Shown: piece by piece, positions 1-8,202 of the stretch
How the letters are laid out: the number at the start of each line of letters is the position of its first letter
Numbering within the stretch: the stretch's first letter is position 1
NCBI GenBank assembly: GCA_036654795.1
Contig: JAVVRI010000031.1
Span: 1 to 21,427 of the forward strand
Reading direction: 5' to 3'
DNA length: 21,427 nt
Origin: JAVVRI01 sp036654795
GTDB taxonomy: Bacteria > Bacteroidota > Bacteroidia > Bacteroidales > Tannerellaceae
Position numbers and translations under genes: made by a program
Notes under the pieces: model-generated
What the model was told of the DNA's origin: nothing
Database searches by the model: none
Seen by the model: the letters and a program-made list of their open reading frames with translations, nothing else

Positions 1-222
1 CAGCAGGATGTTACGGAAAAGAAAATAGTTGATCAAAAATCACACGTTTCACACGTTTCACACGAACTAACAGAGCTACAGATAGATGGAAGTGTGAAAC
101 GTGGAATATTAATTCTAAAATCCGCCGAACTCTTCTGTATGGATCAAGAGAAGCTACTCTCGCAAATTCTGCTTGACAACCGGAGGTTGAAGGCTATGAG
201 GGAGCTCGCTCAAACTGCATAA
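1..222 (+). CDS. 3' end of an unidentified gene (partial)
   Basis: Frame 1 is open from the first base to TAA at 220-222 and gives 73 residues, the C-terminus of a gene starting outside the window. The tail has a repeated Ser-His-Val stretch (residues about 14-21), encoded by a tandem 9-bp repeat, and then a charged, probably helical segment ending in RELAQTA. I see no recognisable domain and cannot name the family. It converges on the GH29 gene with 71 bases between the two stops, so it marks the outer border of the PUL. Replication or primase-type proteins of Bacteroidales mobile elements often lie beside PULs, but nothing visible here supports that identity. Confidence 0.55.
   Translation, partial: QQDVTEKKIVDQKSHVSHVSHELTELQIDGSVKRGILILKSAELFCMDQEKLLSQILLDNRRLKAMRELAQTA
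43..103. repeat. Short tandem and inverted repeat inside the partial gene
   Basis: The 12-mer CACGTTTCACAC occurs at 43-54 and again, overlapping, at 52-63. Its exact reverse complement GTGTGAAACGTG lies at 92-103, so 52-63 and 92-103 form a perfect 12-bp inverted repeat with a 28-base loop. All copies are within the coding frame. Confidence 0.7.
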
Positions 223-293
223 AAAATACTTCCGAAACTTGAGAAAAGTATAATAGTATATAAGAAAACAGATAAAATATCCGATCTTTTTCA

Positions 294-1670
294 TTAATAT
301 ACTGAGAACGCTGCAATAACCGGCGTGTCCAGCGAGCGATCTATTTTCATGCGGACGGCAGAGACTTCTGTAGGAGTCACTAGCTCGATGCGCTTATGGC
401 CAATGCAGCTACCTGTAGCAAGTGGTTGCCATTTGCCTTTTACTTTTCCTTCGATCCGGTAAGCACGCACACGTTCACCTTGGCGAATATCCTCTTTGAT
501 GACAATTCGCTTTACCTCGGTCACAGCAGGCAGTTTGATTTGAAAGGATTCCCCTTTCCCAGAGACGGTGGCCAGCGGAGTAGCAAACTGCTCCTTCACG
601 GCATCGCCAAATTCTTTCATGCGGGCTACGTCCACATCGGGCAACAATCCGCGAGCGTCCGGCGTTATACCCAGAATTAGGGTGGAATTACGGCCGACCG
701 ATTTATAGTACATATTCATCAGACTAGCCAAAGGGAAGAGATGCGCTTCGTCCCCCGGTTCCCAAAACCATTCATGGCGGCCGTTATAGCCACGGAGCGG
801 GACATCGGACATGGCCGGCATGTAATACGTTCCGTCCGGATCGCCCGTTTTTAGCAGTTGGAAGTTGTTCTTGAATATCACCTCCGAATTCTTGGAGTGA
901 GAATAGGGGAAGGTGTACGTTCCCCAGCAGGGGTAATCGACCGTACCACTCTCCGAACCGCCCCAGCGGATATCCGCCCGCTGCGTGTTGTGATAAAAGA
1001 TAATATTCTTCTGATACTTCTCCACAATGGGTAGCACGTCCGCTCCACCCAGCTCCGGTCCATGACCGCCACCGTCATACCATACCATGGCCAGTTCACC
1101 GTAACGAGACATCAACTCCTCAGTCATCCCTTCGCACATCTTATTATAGAAGGCTTGGCGGTTCTTCTGGAATTTTGTACCGTCGTTAGGCATCATAAAG
1201 TCATATACACCGAGGAAAGAGTTCCAACGAATGCCGATATAGATACCGGGTAGTACGCCGTACTTACGGCAAGAGTTTACGAAGTCGCGGACAATGTCCC
1301 CCTTGCCGTCCTTCCATTTTAGGGCTTTCATGCAATAGGGATTTACGTCTGAGGGATAAAGGGCGAAGCCCGTTTCATGTGTAGCCGTCAGTATCGCCAC
1401 CTTGCCCCCCATATCCCGAACAGCGCGAATCCACTGGTCGGTATCCAGCTGGTCGGGGTGGAACATGTTGATGTCGGCAATGGGAGTGATCCGGTTTGTA
1501 GGCTGATCGTACCGCTTGCCATCCGAGACGTGCAGATCATAACTGATTAAAACAGTCAGTTCCGCATCCTGCCACATCAGTTGCGGGGCAGAGGGAATAG
1601 GGAGCTGCTTTTGTCCCCAAGAAAATAGTGTAAAAAGGAGCATTGCTCCTAGTAATAAGGTCTTTTTCAT
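294..1670 (-). CDS. Alpha-L-fucosidase, GH29 family (exported)
   Basis: A 458-residue GH29-type fucosidase that would release L-fucose from non-reducing ends of glycans in the periplasm or at the surface. Residues 1-20 are a signal peptide (cleavage near SWG/Q). A TIM barrel spans about 30-350; the motif MVWYDGGG (193-201) contains Asp199 at the expected nucleophile position of the GH29 W-[FY]-D-G motif. The segment RHEWFWEPGDE (298-308) holds candidate acid/base glutamates. The usual KHHDGF motif is replaced by ATHETGF (96-102), suggesting a divergent subfamily. The C-terminal 100 residues look like the beta-sandwich common in this family. The ATG directly follows the TAA of the upstream sulfatase (TAAATG), implying translational coupling. 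It is the last gene of the PUL. Family confidence is high; linkage specificity cannot be read. Confidence 0.88.
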   Translation of the reverse strand: MKKTLLLGAMLLFTLFSWGQKQLPIPSAPQLMWQDAELTVLISYDLHVSDGKRYDQPTNRITPIADINMFHPDQLDTDQWIRAVRDMGGKVAILTATHETGFALYPSDVNPYCMKALKWKDGKGDIVRDFVNSCRKYGVLPGIYIGIRWNSFLGVYDFMMPNDGTKFQKNRQAFYNKMCEGMTEELMSRYGELAMVWYDGGGHGPELGGADVLPIVEKYQKNIIFYHNTQRADIRWGGSESGTVDYPCWGTYTFPYSHSKNSEVIFKNNFQLLKTGDPDGTYYMPAMSDVPLRGYNGRHEWFWEPGDEAHLFPLASLMNMYYKSVGRNSTLILGITPDARGLLPDVDVARMKEFGDAVKEQFATPLATVSGKGESFQIKLPAVTEVKRIVIKEDIRQGERVRAYRIEGKVKGKWQPLATGSCIGHKRIELVTPTEVSAVRMKIDRSLDTPVIAAFSVY

Positions 1671-3194
1671 TTATCGGCTCCTTTCGTTTTCTATCTGTTT
1701 TGTTAGTATTTGCTTCATGGTTGCGACTTTGTCGGCATGCGTATCCAGCAAATTATGTTTCTCTGTCGGATCGTCCTTCAGGTTGTAAAGTTGCATCAAC
1801 GGCAGCTCTTTGGCATCCTTTTCGGGAAGCGACCAGCCACCGGAACCTTTACAGTCCAGCAACGCCCAATCCCCTTGACGGAAGCCAAACAAGCCCTCTA
1901 TCGAATGGTAGATCACGTTCTGTCGCATTGCCGAGTCGGCAGGTTCCGAGCGCAAAGCCTTCCAGAAGCTGAAGCTGTCTTCGCCTGCATCAGAGGGAAG
2001 TTCTTTTCCCAACATTTCGGCACAAGTAGCCATCAAGTCGGTGGAACAAAGTAGCTGCGCCGAGCGACTACCGGGCTGGATACCTGCAGGCCAAGTGGCT
2101 ATGTAAGGGACTCGATGCCCCCCTTCCCAAACATCCGACTTCATGCCCGAATAGAGACCATTTGCCCGATGGCGGGTCTGCTCTACGTCTGTCGGAAGCC
2201 AATGCGAGCCATTGTCACTGGTAAAGATCACCAACGTGTTCTCGGCTTGCCCCGTCTCCTCCAATACTTGATATATTTGGCGCACCACATCGTCCACCAT
2301 ACAAACGAAATCACCATATACCCCAGCACCGGACTTACCTCGAAACTCAGCGGCAGGAAGCCAGGGCGTATGCGGAGCAGTAAGCGGGAAATAGAGGAAG
2401 AATGGTTGATCGGATGCACCGGCCTCGCGTATGTACTGGATGGATTGCTGCGTCAGTTGCTGAAGGCATGAGTCATGCTTGAAGTCGGCAGCCACATCAC
2501 CTTGGCGATACCACATGCCGCGCGCCTCATCGCTTTTCCAACCTTCGGAATGTTGCGTGGCAGGAGCCGTTACCTGTCCATTTCGGATGTACACATAAGG
2601 GGCGATATCTAAAGAGGCGGGGATTATGTAGCTGAAGTCGAAGCCACAATCAGCCGGTCCACCCCCCACACGAGCAGCATAGTCTACGTTTTCCGTACTA
2701 CTCATGTCCCAAGGAGAGCCTTCGTAAAGCGGCTTGGTGGTGTCTTTGCGCGCCCAGTTCAGTCCGAGATGCCACTTGCCGACACAGGCTGTCCGATAAC
2801 CGTTTTTCTTCAAAAGGGAGGCCACCGTCTCGCGCCCTGTCTCAATCAATGCCGGATCGTGCCCTACCAGCACGCCACTCTTTAGGCGCGAACGAAAGGC
2901 GTATCGTCCTGTCAGCGTCCCGTAACGAGTCGGTGTGCTGACAGCCGAGTTGCTATGTGCATCTGTAAAGGTCATTCCGCTTGCCACCATCTTGTCCAAT
3001 GCTGGAGTTGGTATCCGGCAGGAATCATTCAGTGCCCGAATATCTCCGCATCCCATGTCGTCAGCCAAGATATAAATAATATTAGGTTTTGCCTCTTCTG
3101 CCTGCTTCTTCTCCGCCCCGCAAGACAACATCCCGGCCGAGACAGAACAAAAAGCCAAAGCATAAAGCCCTGTAGTTGTACTTCTTTCTTTCAT
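1671..3194 (-). CDS. S1-family sulfatase, Ser-type, exported
   Basis: A 507-residue arylsulfatase-like enzyme (S1 formylglycine sulfatase) that hydrolyses sulfate esters on glycans. The N-terminus has a hydrophobic segment ending in MLSCG (Cys25), compatible with a lipoprotein signal, though the lipobox is not ideal. Catalytic features: metal-binding Asp45-Asp46 (ILADDMG), the maturation motif STPTR with Ser86 as the formylglycine precursor, GKWHLG, APHTPW, and the later metal-ligand motif TSDNGSH. The DVWEGGHRVP motif after it is typical of family S1. Because the precursor is Ser, maturation would need an anaerobic sulfatase-maturating enzyme (anSME), not present in this window. It sits 30 bases after the other sulfatase and abuts the GH29 start. 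S1 subfamily and regioselectivity are not assigned. Confidence 0.9.
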   Translation of the reverse strand: MKERSTTTGLYALAFCSVSAGMLSCGAEKKQAEEAKPNIIYILADDMGCGDIRALNDSCRIPTPALDKMVASGMTFTDAHSNSAVSTPTRYGTLTGRYAFRSRLKSGVLVGHDPALIETGRETVASLLKKNGYRTACVGKWHLGLNWARKDTTKPLYEGSPWDMSSTENVDYAARVGGGPADCGFDFSYIIPASLDIAPYVYIRNGQVTAPATQHSEGWKSDEARGMWYRQGDVAADFKHDSCLQQLTQQSIQYIREAGASDQPFFLYFPLTAPHTPWLPAAEFRGKSGAGVYGDFVCMVDDVVRQIYQVLEETGQAENTLVIFTSDNGSHWLPTDVEQTRHRANGLYSGMKSDVWEGGHRVPYIATWPAGIQPGSRSAQLLCSTDLMATCAEMLGKELPSDAGEDSFSFWKALRSEPADSAMRQNVIYHSIEGLFGFRQGDWALLDCKGSGGWSLPEKDAKELPLMQLYNLKDDPTEKHNLLDTHADKVATMKQILTKQIENERSR

Positions 3195-3224
3195 GATACT
3201 ACGTTTATATACTACTAAGCCCGT

Positions 3225-4673
3225 TTAATACTGATATAATTTAGCAGCCTGCTCCCAAGAGATTTTATTGGGCGACTCCCACCAATAGTGTTTGTTCAAG
3301 TCGCAGAAGTCATTATTCCGCTTCATTTCTTCGCGTAGGATGCGTTTGTAGGCCAGCTTCTTAAATTGATATTCGACATTGCCGGCTAAGTTTACCATTT
3401 CATCCGGATCGTCAGCGAGGTTGAACAGTTGTTCGGTAATATGTCCCTTTACATTATAGATTATGTACTTCCAATGATCCTTCACCAAAGCGCGTTGAAT
3501 ACTGTTATAGGCTAGAAATAGGTGGTCGCGATGCTTGTTGGCTCCTTGCAAAACAGGAAGCAGGGATTTACCTGTTACGGATTGAGCGGGAGCTATACCC
3601 AACATATCACATAGGGTTGGATACAAATCGTATAAGTAACAATCCACATCCTTGCTTGTCCCTTTCTCTAAATCGGAAGCCATAATCACCATCGGCACAC
3701 TTATGCTGTGTTCATACAGATTTTGCTTGCCAAGCAAGCCGTGCCTACCTACAGCCAGGCCATTGTCGGAAGCAAAAACGAGAATGGTGTTCTCCAGTTC
3801 CCCCTGCTTGCGCAAGGTCTCCACGATACGACCGATTTGCACATCCACTTCGCTAATCATGCCATAATAATTAGCCAACTCTTGCCGTATGGCTTCTTCC
3901 GTACGAGGTAGGGGCGAAAGCACTTCGTCACGAATGTATAACTCTCCGTTGTCGAATGGATGCTGCGGCAGGAAGTTGACCGGAATGTCCATCTCCGCAG
4001 CATTATAGTTGTGTCCATACGATGGATGATCCATTCGCGGATCGTGGGGAGATGTAAAGGCGACAAAAGCAAAGAAAGGCTTACTGTCCTTTTTACGGGA
4101 GGATAGGAACTGAACGGCAGCATCCGCATAGGCTTCGGACGAGAATTTCTCGCCAACAAACGGAGTTTTATACGTTCCACTCGGATCGTAATGATGCAGG
4201 CGGGGCGACAAATGTCCATTCTGATTGTAGGGATGCATACCTCCAAAGAAGATATTATCCGCTTGCTCGAACGAACGATTGAACGACTTTTTGTCCGCAT
4301 GCCATTTACCCGTAGCAAAGGTGGTGTAGCCTTGCTGGCGGAGGAGTTCGGGCAGTGTGACCTGTTTCTCCGGTATAACCGCACCATCACCACTAACCTG
4401 ATATACGCCACGTCCCGTCATAATCATCGCACGGCTAGGCATCGAGAGGGCGCCACTTAAAGATCCATTCGTATAGGTATGGGCAAACGACACGCCATTC
4501 TGTACGATTCGATCGATGTTGGGCGAAACCACCTGATTGTTGCCATACGCATGTATACACGTCTTTTGCATATCATCAACGAGCAGAAATAGGACATTCT
4601 TTGCCTTCTGCTTTCCTTGACACACACTGCTCAAAGCCATGACGGACAATACTGTAATAAAACATTTTCTCAT
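3225..4673 (-). CDS. S1-family sulfatase, Ser-type, exported
   Basis: A 482-residue S1 sulfatase with a signal peptide (residues 1-20, ending near VCQG). Visible catalytic features are Asp33-Asp34 (LLVDDMQ), the maturation motif SMPSR with Ser77 as formylglycine precursor, TGKWHAD, SPHDPR and FASDNG as the C-terminal metal-ligand motif, followed by GRHGLLGKQNLYEHS. It clearly differs from the downstream sulfatase: shorter, different substrate-binding loops, and it ends with a Trp-rich tail (KHYWWES). The two probably act on different sulfate positions or sugars (inference). It lies 31 bases downstream of the GH95 gene and 30 bases upstream of the second sulfatase, so it is the second gene of the GH95-sulfatase-sulfatase-GH29 unit. 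S1 subfamily not assigned. Confidence 0.9.
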   Translation of the reverse strand: MRKCFITVLSVMALSSVCQGKQKAKNVLFLLVDDMQKTCIHAYGNNQVVSPNIDRIVQNGVSFAHTYTNGSLSGALSMPSRAMIMTGRGVYQVSGDGAVIPEKQVTLPELLRQQGYTTFATGKWHADKKSFNRSFEQADNIFFGGMHPYNQNGHLSPRLHHYDPSGTYKTPFVGEKFSSEAYADAAVQFLSSRKKDSKPFFAFVAFTSPHDPRMDHPSYGHNYNAAEMDIPVNFLPQHPFDNGELYIRDEVLSPLPRTEEAIRQELANYYGMISEVDVQIGRIVETLRKQGELENTILVFASDNGLAVGRHGLLGKQNLYEHSISVPMVIMASDLEKGTSKDVDCYLYDLYPTLCDMLGIAPAQSVTGKSLLPVLQGANKHRDHLFLAYNSIQRALVKDHWKYIIYNVKGHITEQLFNLADDPDEMVNLAGNVEYQFKKLAYKRILREEMKRNNDFCDLNKHYWWESPNKISWEQAAKLYQY

Positions 4674-4704
4674 AATATGTTTATTTTGAATGCGTCTTAG
4701 TTCC

Positions 4705-7242
4705 TTACTTTTTTCTGATCGTATACGTTTGCGCCACCTCTGTCTTCAAGCTAGCTTCATAACAGGTACGATCACCCTGCTGAATAGGCATCGCTTCAGT
4801 TAACAATGCGCCCTTATGATAAACTACAAAAGGGACATAAGCCCTCACCTTGCAGTTTTTTCCGGATTGCGAAAGGATGGATGCTTCTTGTAAAGCATTA
4901 TCCTTCCAATGCATACCTACCACAAAGTTTCCTCTGGCCTTTAAGCCCTCTATTTGTCCTTCTGTCCATACGCCGGGTAATGCAGGTAAAAGTTGAATAT
5001 AACCGGCATGACTCTGCAGTAACATTTCGGCCACACCTGCCGTATACCCAAAGTTCCCATCTATTTGAAAAGGGGGATGCGCACATAGCATGTTTTTAAA
5101 TAATCCTCCGCCTTTGTGTTCTTGTTTGCCAAATCCTATTGGGTTGAATAAGTTTGTGATGATTTTGTATGCATGGTCTCCATCCAATAAACGTGCCCAG
5201 CAATTAATTTTCCATCCCATCGACCAGCCACTGGCCGCATCACCCCGCAGTTCGAGCGTTTTTTGAACTGCATTAAACAGTTCCGGAGTATGATCAGGCG
5301 TAATTTGATCACCAGGATGAAAACCATATAAATGAGAGAAATGACGATGTTTGGGTTCTTTCTCTTTAAAATCATACATCCATTCTTGCAACTGACCTTT
5401 GGAGCCTATCTGATAAGGTAATAAACGCTCAAGCTTTTCTTTTAACTCCGTACGCAAGGACTCATCCAAATTCAATAATTCAGAGGCTGCTATGGTTCGT
5501 GTAAATGATTCTCTTACAATGGCCATATCCATCGTTGGCCCCATACTCATCCCCCCTTCTTCTCCATTCTCAGCAATAAAAGTGTTTTCAGGCGAAGTAC
5601 CAACAGGAGTAACTAGATGTCCATTACCATCCTCCACTAACCAATCAGCATAAAATTCGGCAGCCCCTTTCATGAGTGGATAAGCCTCCTTTTTTAGAAA
5701 TTCTTTATCCTGTGTAAATAGGTAATGCTCCCATAGATGACTACATAACCAACCTTGCACCATAGGCCAGAAAGAAGCAGTAGGTACATTATCATTCGGA
5801 AGCGACTCGCGCCAAATAGACGTATTATGATGTGCTACCCATCCTCGACGATTATACATATTTCGAGCTGTTATCGATCCGGTTTGAGCCAGTTCACGAA
5901 TTAGCTGAAACAAAGGTTCATGACATTCTGAAAGATTAGTCAGTTCGGCAGGCCAATAATTCATTTCTGTATTAATATTAATGGTGTAGCCACAGTTCCA
6001 TGCAGGAATAGTATCTTTATTCCACATGCCCTGTAAGTTAAGAGCTTGACCTCCGGGACGCGATCCACTTATCATAAGGTAACGACCATATTGAAATAAC
6101 AACGCCGCCAGCTCAGGATCAGCTTGATGGGTAAACTCAAGTAAACGTTGGTCGGTAGGCTTAGCCTTTTGCTCTGGAGTAGAGGATAATTGAAAGTGCA
6201 CACGGTTAAACAGTTGATTAAAATCAGTTGTATGTCTTTTCTTCAATGTTTTGTAATCGAACGCCATAGCGTTCTGTATTTGACTAGCTGCCTTTGCAGA
6301 AGGATCGACTCCTTCTGTACTTGGACTTTTGTCGTATCCATTATAACTTGTTGCCAAACTAAGTATGAAATAGACTTCATCTGTATCTTTAATCCGTATG
6401 CCTTGGTCTGTTATTTCGCAGGTTCCTCCCTCCGGAAGCACAGGCATCAATTGAGCTTCAAAAAGCATTCCTTTATTCTCTATTTCATCTCCATACAAGA
6501 TTCGTTTGTTGAATTTACGCTGTCCATTCTTGTCATACAGTTCAGGATGTTTATATTGATCTCCCCACTGCTCTATTTGCTTAAAAGTACGTCTTTCCAC
6601 GTAACCAGGCGCTTTCCCTTGCAAGATAAGTCGATCGACACCTTTTTTCTGCAAAGCTGTCGGATGCAAAGACGAAAAGTCGAGAGAAATATCAATTCCA
6701 TCTCTTTTACTACTACTAAGATGTAGCACGATTACGTTCTCCGGGTTAGACGCAAAAACTTCACGTTCATATTGAGCTCCCCCTTGAGTATATGTTATTC
6801 TAGCTATAGCATCAGATATATTTAACGAACGGTTGTAACTTGACACTTCGCCTGTTGTATTATTTTTGAGATGCAAATCGGCAAAAGGTTGATAATATTG
6901 ATGAAGCCTCCCTAACCAATTTTTACACACAAGGTCGCTTGCTTCTTTATATTTATGTTTGTTCATAAGGCTATTAACCTTGTCGAATAATTCAGGAGTT
7001 ACCTTAACATCTTTAAAGACAACAGAGGGCTCGCCACTATACAAGGTGTTTTCGTTCAATTGCAACTGCTCGGCTTCTACCCCGCCAAAAATCATAGCTC
7101 CAGCATGTCCATTACCAATAGGTAGGGCTTGATTCCAATCTTCAGCTGGCTGGTTATACCACAAGGCTAACTTCTCTTGCTTTGGAGTCTTATCGCAAGC
7201 AAGAAACAAAACTAAGAATAAGAAATAAAGAGTGTTTTTCAT
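4705..7242 (-). CDS. GH95-family fucosidase (lipoprotein)
   Basis: An 845-residue GH95 enzyme; characterised members are inverting alpha-1,2-L-fucosidases, with some alpha-L-galactosidases. The frame can be opened by a GTG nine codons upstream, but the ATG at 7242 is preferred: it is preceded by an A-rich leader and starts directly with the signal peptide MKNTLYFLFLVLFLAC, whose Cys is a likely lipidation site. The N-terminal domain begins with LWYNQPAEDWNQALPIGNG, a family hallmark. In ATG numbering the conserved catalytic-site elements are NINTEMNYWPAE (Asn422, Asn424), GTSPENTF (Glu552, proposed acid) and QIDGNFG (Asp728). Length matches the family. It leads the second half of the PUL after a terminator and a 389-base gap, so it probably has its own promoter, though I find no consensus -7 box there. 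Confidence 0.9.
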   Translation of the reverse strand: MKNTLYFLFLVLFLACDKTPKQEKLALWYNQPAEDWNQALPIGNGHAGAMIFGGVEAEQLQLNENTLYSGEPSVVFKDVKVTPELFDKVNSLMNKHKYKEASDLVCKNWLGRLHQYYQPFADLHLKNNTTGEVSSYNRSLNISDAIARITYTQGGAQYEREVFASNPENVIVLHLSSSKRDGIDISLDFSSLHPTALQKKGVDRLILQGKAPGYVERRTFKQIEQWGDQYKHPELYDKNGQRKFNKRILYGDEIENKGMLFEAQLMPVLPEGGTCEITDQGIRIKDTDEVYFILSLATSYNGYDKSPSTEGVDPSAKAASQIQNAMAFDYKTLKKRHTTDFNQLFNRVHFQLSSTPEQKAKPTDQRLLEFTHQADPELAALLFQYGRYLMISGSRPGGQALNLQGMWNKDTIPAWNCGYTININTEMNYWPAELTNLSECHEPLFQLIRELAQTGSITARNMYNRRGWVAHHNTSIWRESLPNDNVPTASFWPMVQGWLCSHLWEHYLFTQDKEFLKKEAYPLMKGAAEFYADWLVEDGNGHLVTPVGTSPENTFIAENGEEGGMSMGPTMDMAIVRESFTRTIAASELLNLDESLRTELKEKLERLLPYQIGSKGQLQEWMYDFKEKEPKHRHFSHLYGFHPGDQITPDHTPELFNAVQKTLELRGDAASGWSMGWKINCWARLLDGDHAYKIITNLFNPIGFGKQEHKGGGLFKNMLCAHPPFQIDGNFGYTAGVAEMLLQSHAGYIQLLPALPGVWTEGQIEGLKARGNFVVGMHWKDNALQEASILSQSGKNCKVRAYVPFVVYHKGALLTEAMPIQQGDRTCYEASLKTEVAQTYTIRKK

Positions 7243-7394
7243 ATTTGTTTTATTGATTTTGTTCCACACAACGAACTATTATCAACTCTTAGAAATGTCG
7301 AAGATAATCAATTCAGAGTATAGGATATGTATTATTCTTTAATTTTTAGATACAAGAAACATTTGTTAAGTAAAACAAATAGTGTATACTGAAC

Positions 7395-7436
7395 AATTCT
7401 CGTTCGAGCTATCCACAGTGAATTCGAACGAGAGTT
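7395..7436. repeat. Inverted repeat upstream of the GH95 gene
   Basis: TCTCGTTCGA (7398-7407) and TCGAACGAGA (7424-7433) are perfect inverted repeats around a 16-base centre. The arms extend to 13 bases (7395-7407 and 7424-7436) with one G/T wobble. Neither side carries a T-run, so it is not a normal terminator. It lies about 150-190 bases before the GH95 start and could be an operator dyad or a leader hairpin. Confidence 0.5.
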
Positions 7437-7577
7437 AATACATCTCTGATTCTCATCATAAACCTTTCATTTATCTCTACATAGAACTTCAAGCGTCTTT
7501 CAAGGAATACAAAGAGGGCAGAAAACTTTATATTACAAATGATTACTTATTATTTAGTAGACACTACTTTAAATATT

Positions 7578-7612
7578 AAAAGGGCATTCTTCAATATTGA
7601 AGATGCCCCTTT
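7578..7612 (-). terminator. Intrinsic terminator after the RbsD/FucU-like gene
   Basis: GGGCAT + CTTCAAT pairs with ATTGAAG + ATGCCC (7582-7608) with a single bulged base. Read on the minus strand, the stem is followed by TTTTAATATTT. It lies 20 bases past the stop of the lipoprotein gene and should end the susC-susD-GH116-RbsD transcript. Confidence 0.8.
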
Positions 7613-7631
7613 GTATTAGTTGCAAGTAACA

Positions 7632-8198
7632 TTATTCTGACAGTTTGTCCAATTCTTTTTGCTTTATATCATTCCAATATTTGCAGTCCAATTCAAAAAA
7701 AACGGAGGTATAAGGTAGTGTCTGGTTTGTTTTTATTAATATTACTTGAAATTGATTACTTATACTATCTAATCTAGCAATTAACCTTTCATGCTCTACC
7801 ACTGTAATATGATCAGATATAATTTTATTAATGTTTATTCGGAAAGAGTCTATTCCCGGACAAAGCTTTTCATTCAGAAATGATAATTCTTTATCTTGGT
7901 AAACATGTGCATAGATATGAGGGGCGTTATCTATCATTTTTTTAATAACAGCAAGGACATCTGTGCAAGATGCTTCTGCATATAACGTTAAAATACCCTC
8001 TTTCGCTTGTAATGGATAGGCCATATCCGTTACAACTATCCAATTACGATGTCCTAATAAAGGCAATTTATCTTGCAATACTTTTTCCCAATCGGCTCGA
8101 ATCGTTACCTGCTGAATAGGAGTTGTTACAACATTCCGATTACAGGCCGTGCAAAGTAAACAAAAAAGCAGTAGGCGGATAATTAATAGCTTATTCAT
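7632..8198 (-). CDS. RbsD/FucU-like (sugar mutarotase-type) lipoprotein
   Basis: A 188-residue exported protein. Residues 1-19 form a hydrophobic signal ending in CTAC (likely lipidated Cys19). The body resembles the RbsD/FucU family, which interconverts pyranose anomers of ribose or fucose. LPLLGHRNWIVVTDMAYP (45-62) matches the family's LGH...vvcDaglP with His50 and Asp58. VVEHERLIARL (133-143) matches the conserved H-E region (His136). LPYTSVFFEL (161-170) matches PYANVILCAG (Tyr163; the family Asn is Ser165 here). Known RbsD and FucU are cytoplasmic, so a signal peptide is unusual. The gene starts 4 bases after the GH116-like stop (translational coupling likely) and is followed by a terminator. 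With two fucosidases nearby, fucose is the natural guess for a ligand. The family call is from remembered motifs, not a search. Confidence 0.65.
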   Translation of the reverse strand: MNKLLIIRLLLFCLLCTACNRNVVTTPIQQVTIRADWEKVLQDKLPLLGHRNWIVVTDMAYPLQAKEGILTLYAEASCTDVLAVIKKMIDNAPHIYAHVYQDKELSFLNEKLCPGIDSFRININKIISDHITVVEHERLIARLDSISNQFQVILIKTNQTLPYTSVFFELDCKYWNDIKQKELDKLSE

Positions 8199-8202
8199 AG
8201 AC

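Larger units (their letters stand above)
7243..7631. other. 389-base gene-free gap inside the PUL
   Basis: This AT-rich stretch separates the susC-susD-GH116-RbsD unit from the GH95 unit. It holds the terminator at 7578-7612 and a perfect 10-bp inverted repeat near 7398-7433. I see no convincing reading frame, and no exact TAnnTTTG box on the minus strand that would serve the GH95 gene. Confidence 0.6.

Noticed and set aside
223..293. Terminator between the partial gene and GH29
   Set aside because: The gap is AT-rich with only very short complementary segments; no stem strong enough to call.
3857..4411. 184-codon minus-strand frame in another phase of the second sulfatase
   Set aside because: The sulfatase frame is intact through this stretch, so the alternative frame is a shadow and not evidence of a frameshift.
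6190..6726. 178-codon plus-strand frame inside the GH95 gene
   Set aside because: It lies entirely opposite an intact GH95 gene with all catalytic motifs and has no recognisable domain.
7243..7269. Upstream GTG start for the GH95 gene
   Set aside because: It adds nine polar residues before a textbook lipoprotein signal; the ATG at 7242 with its A-rich leader is the better start.
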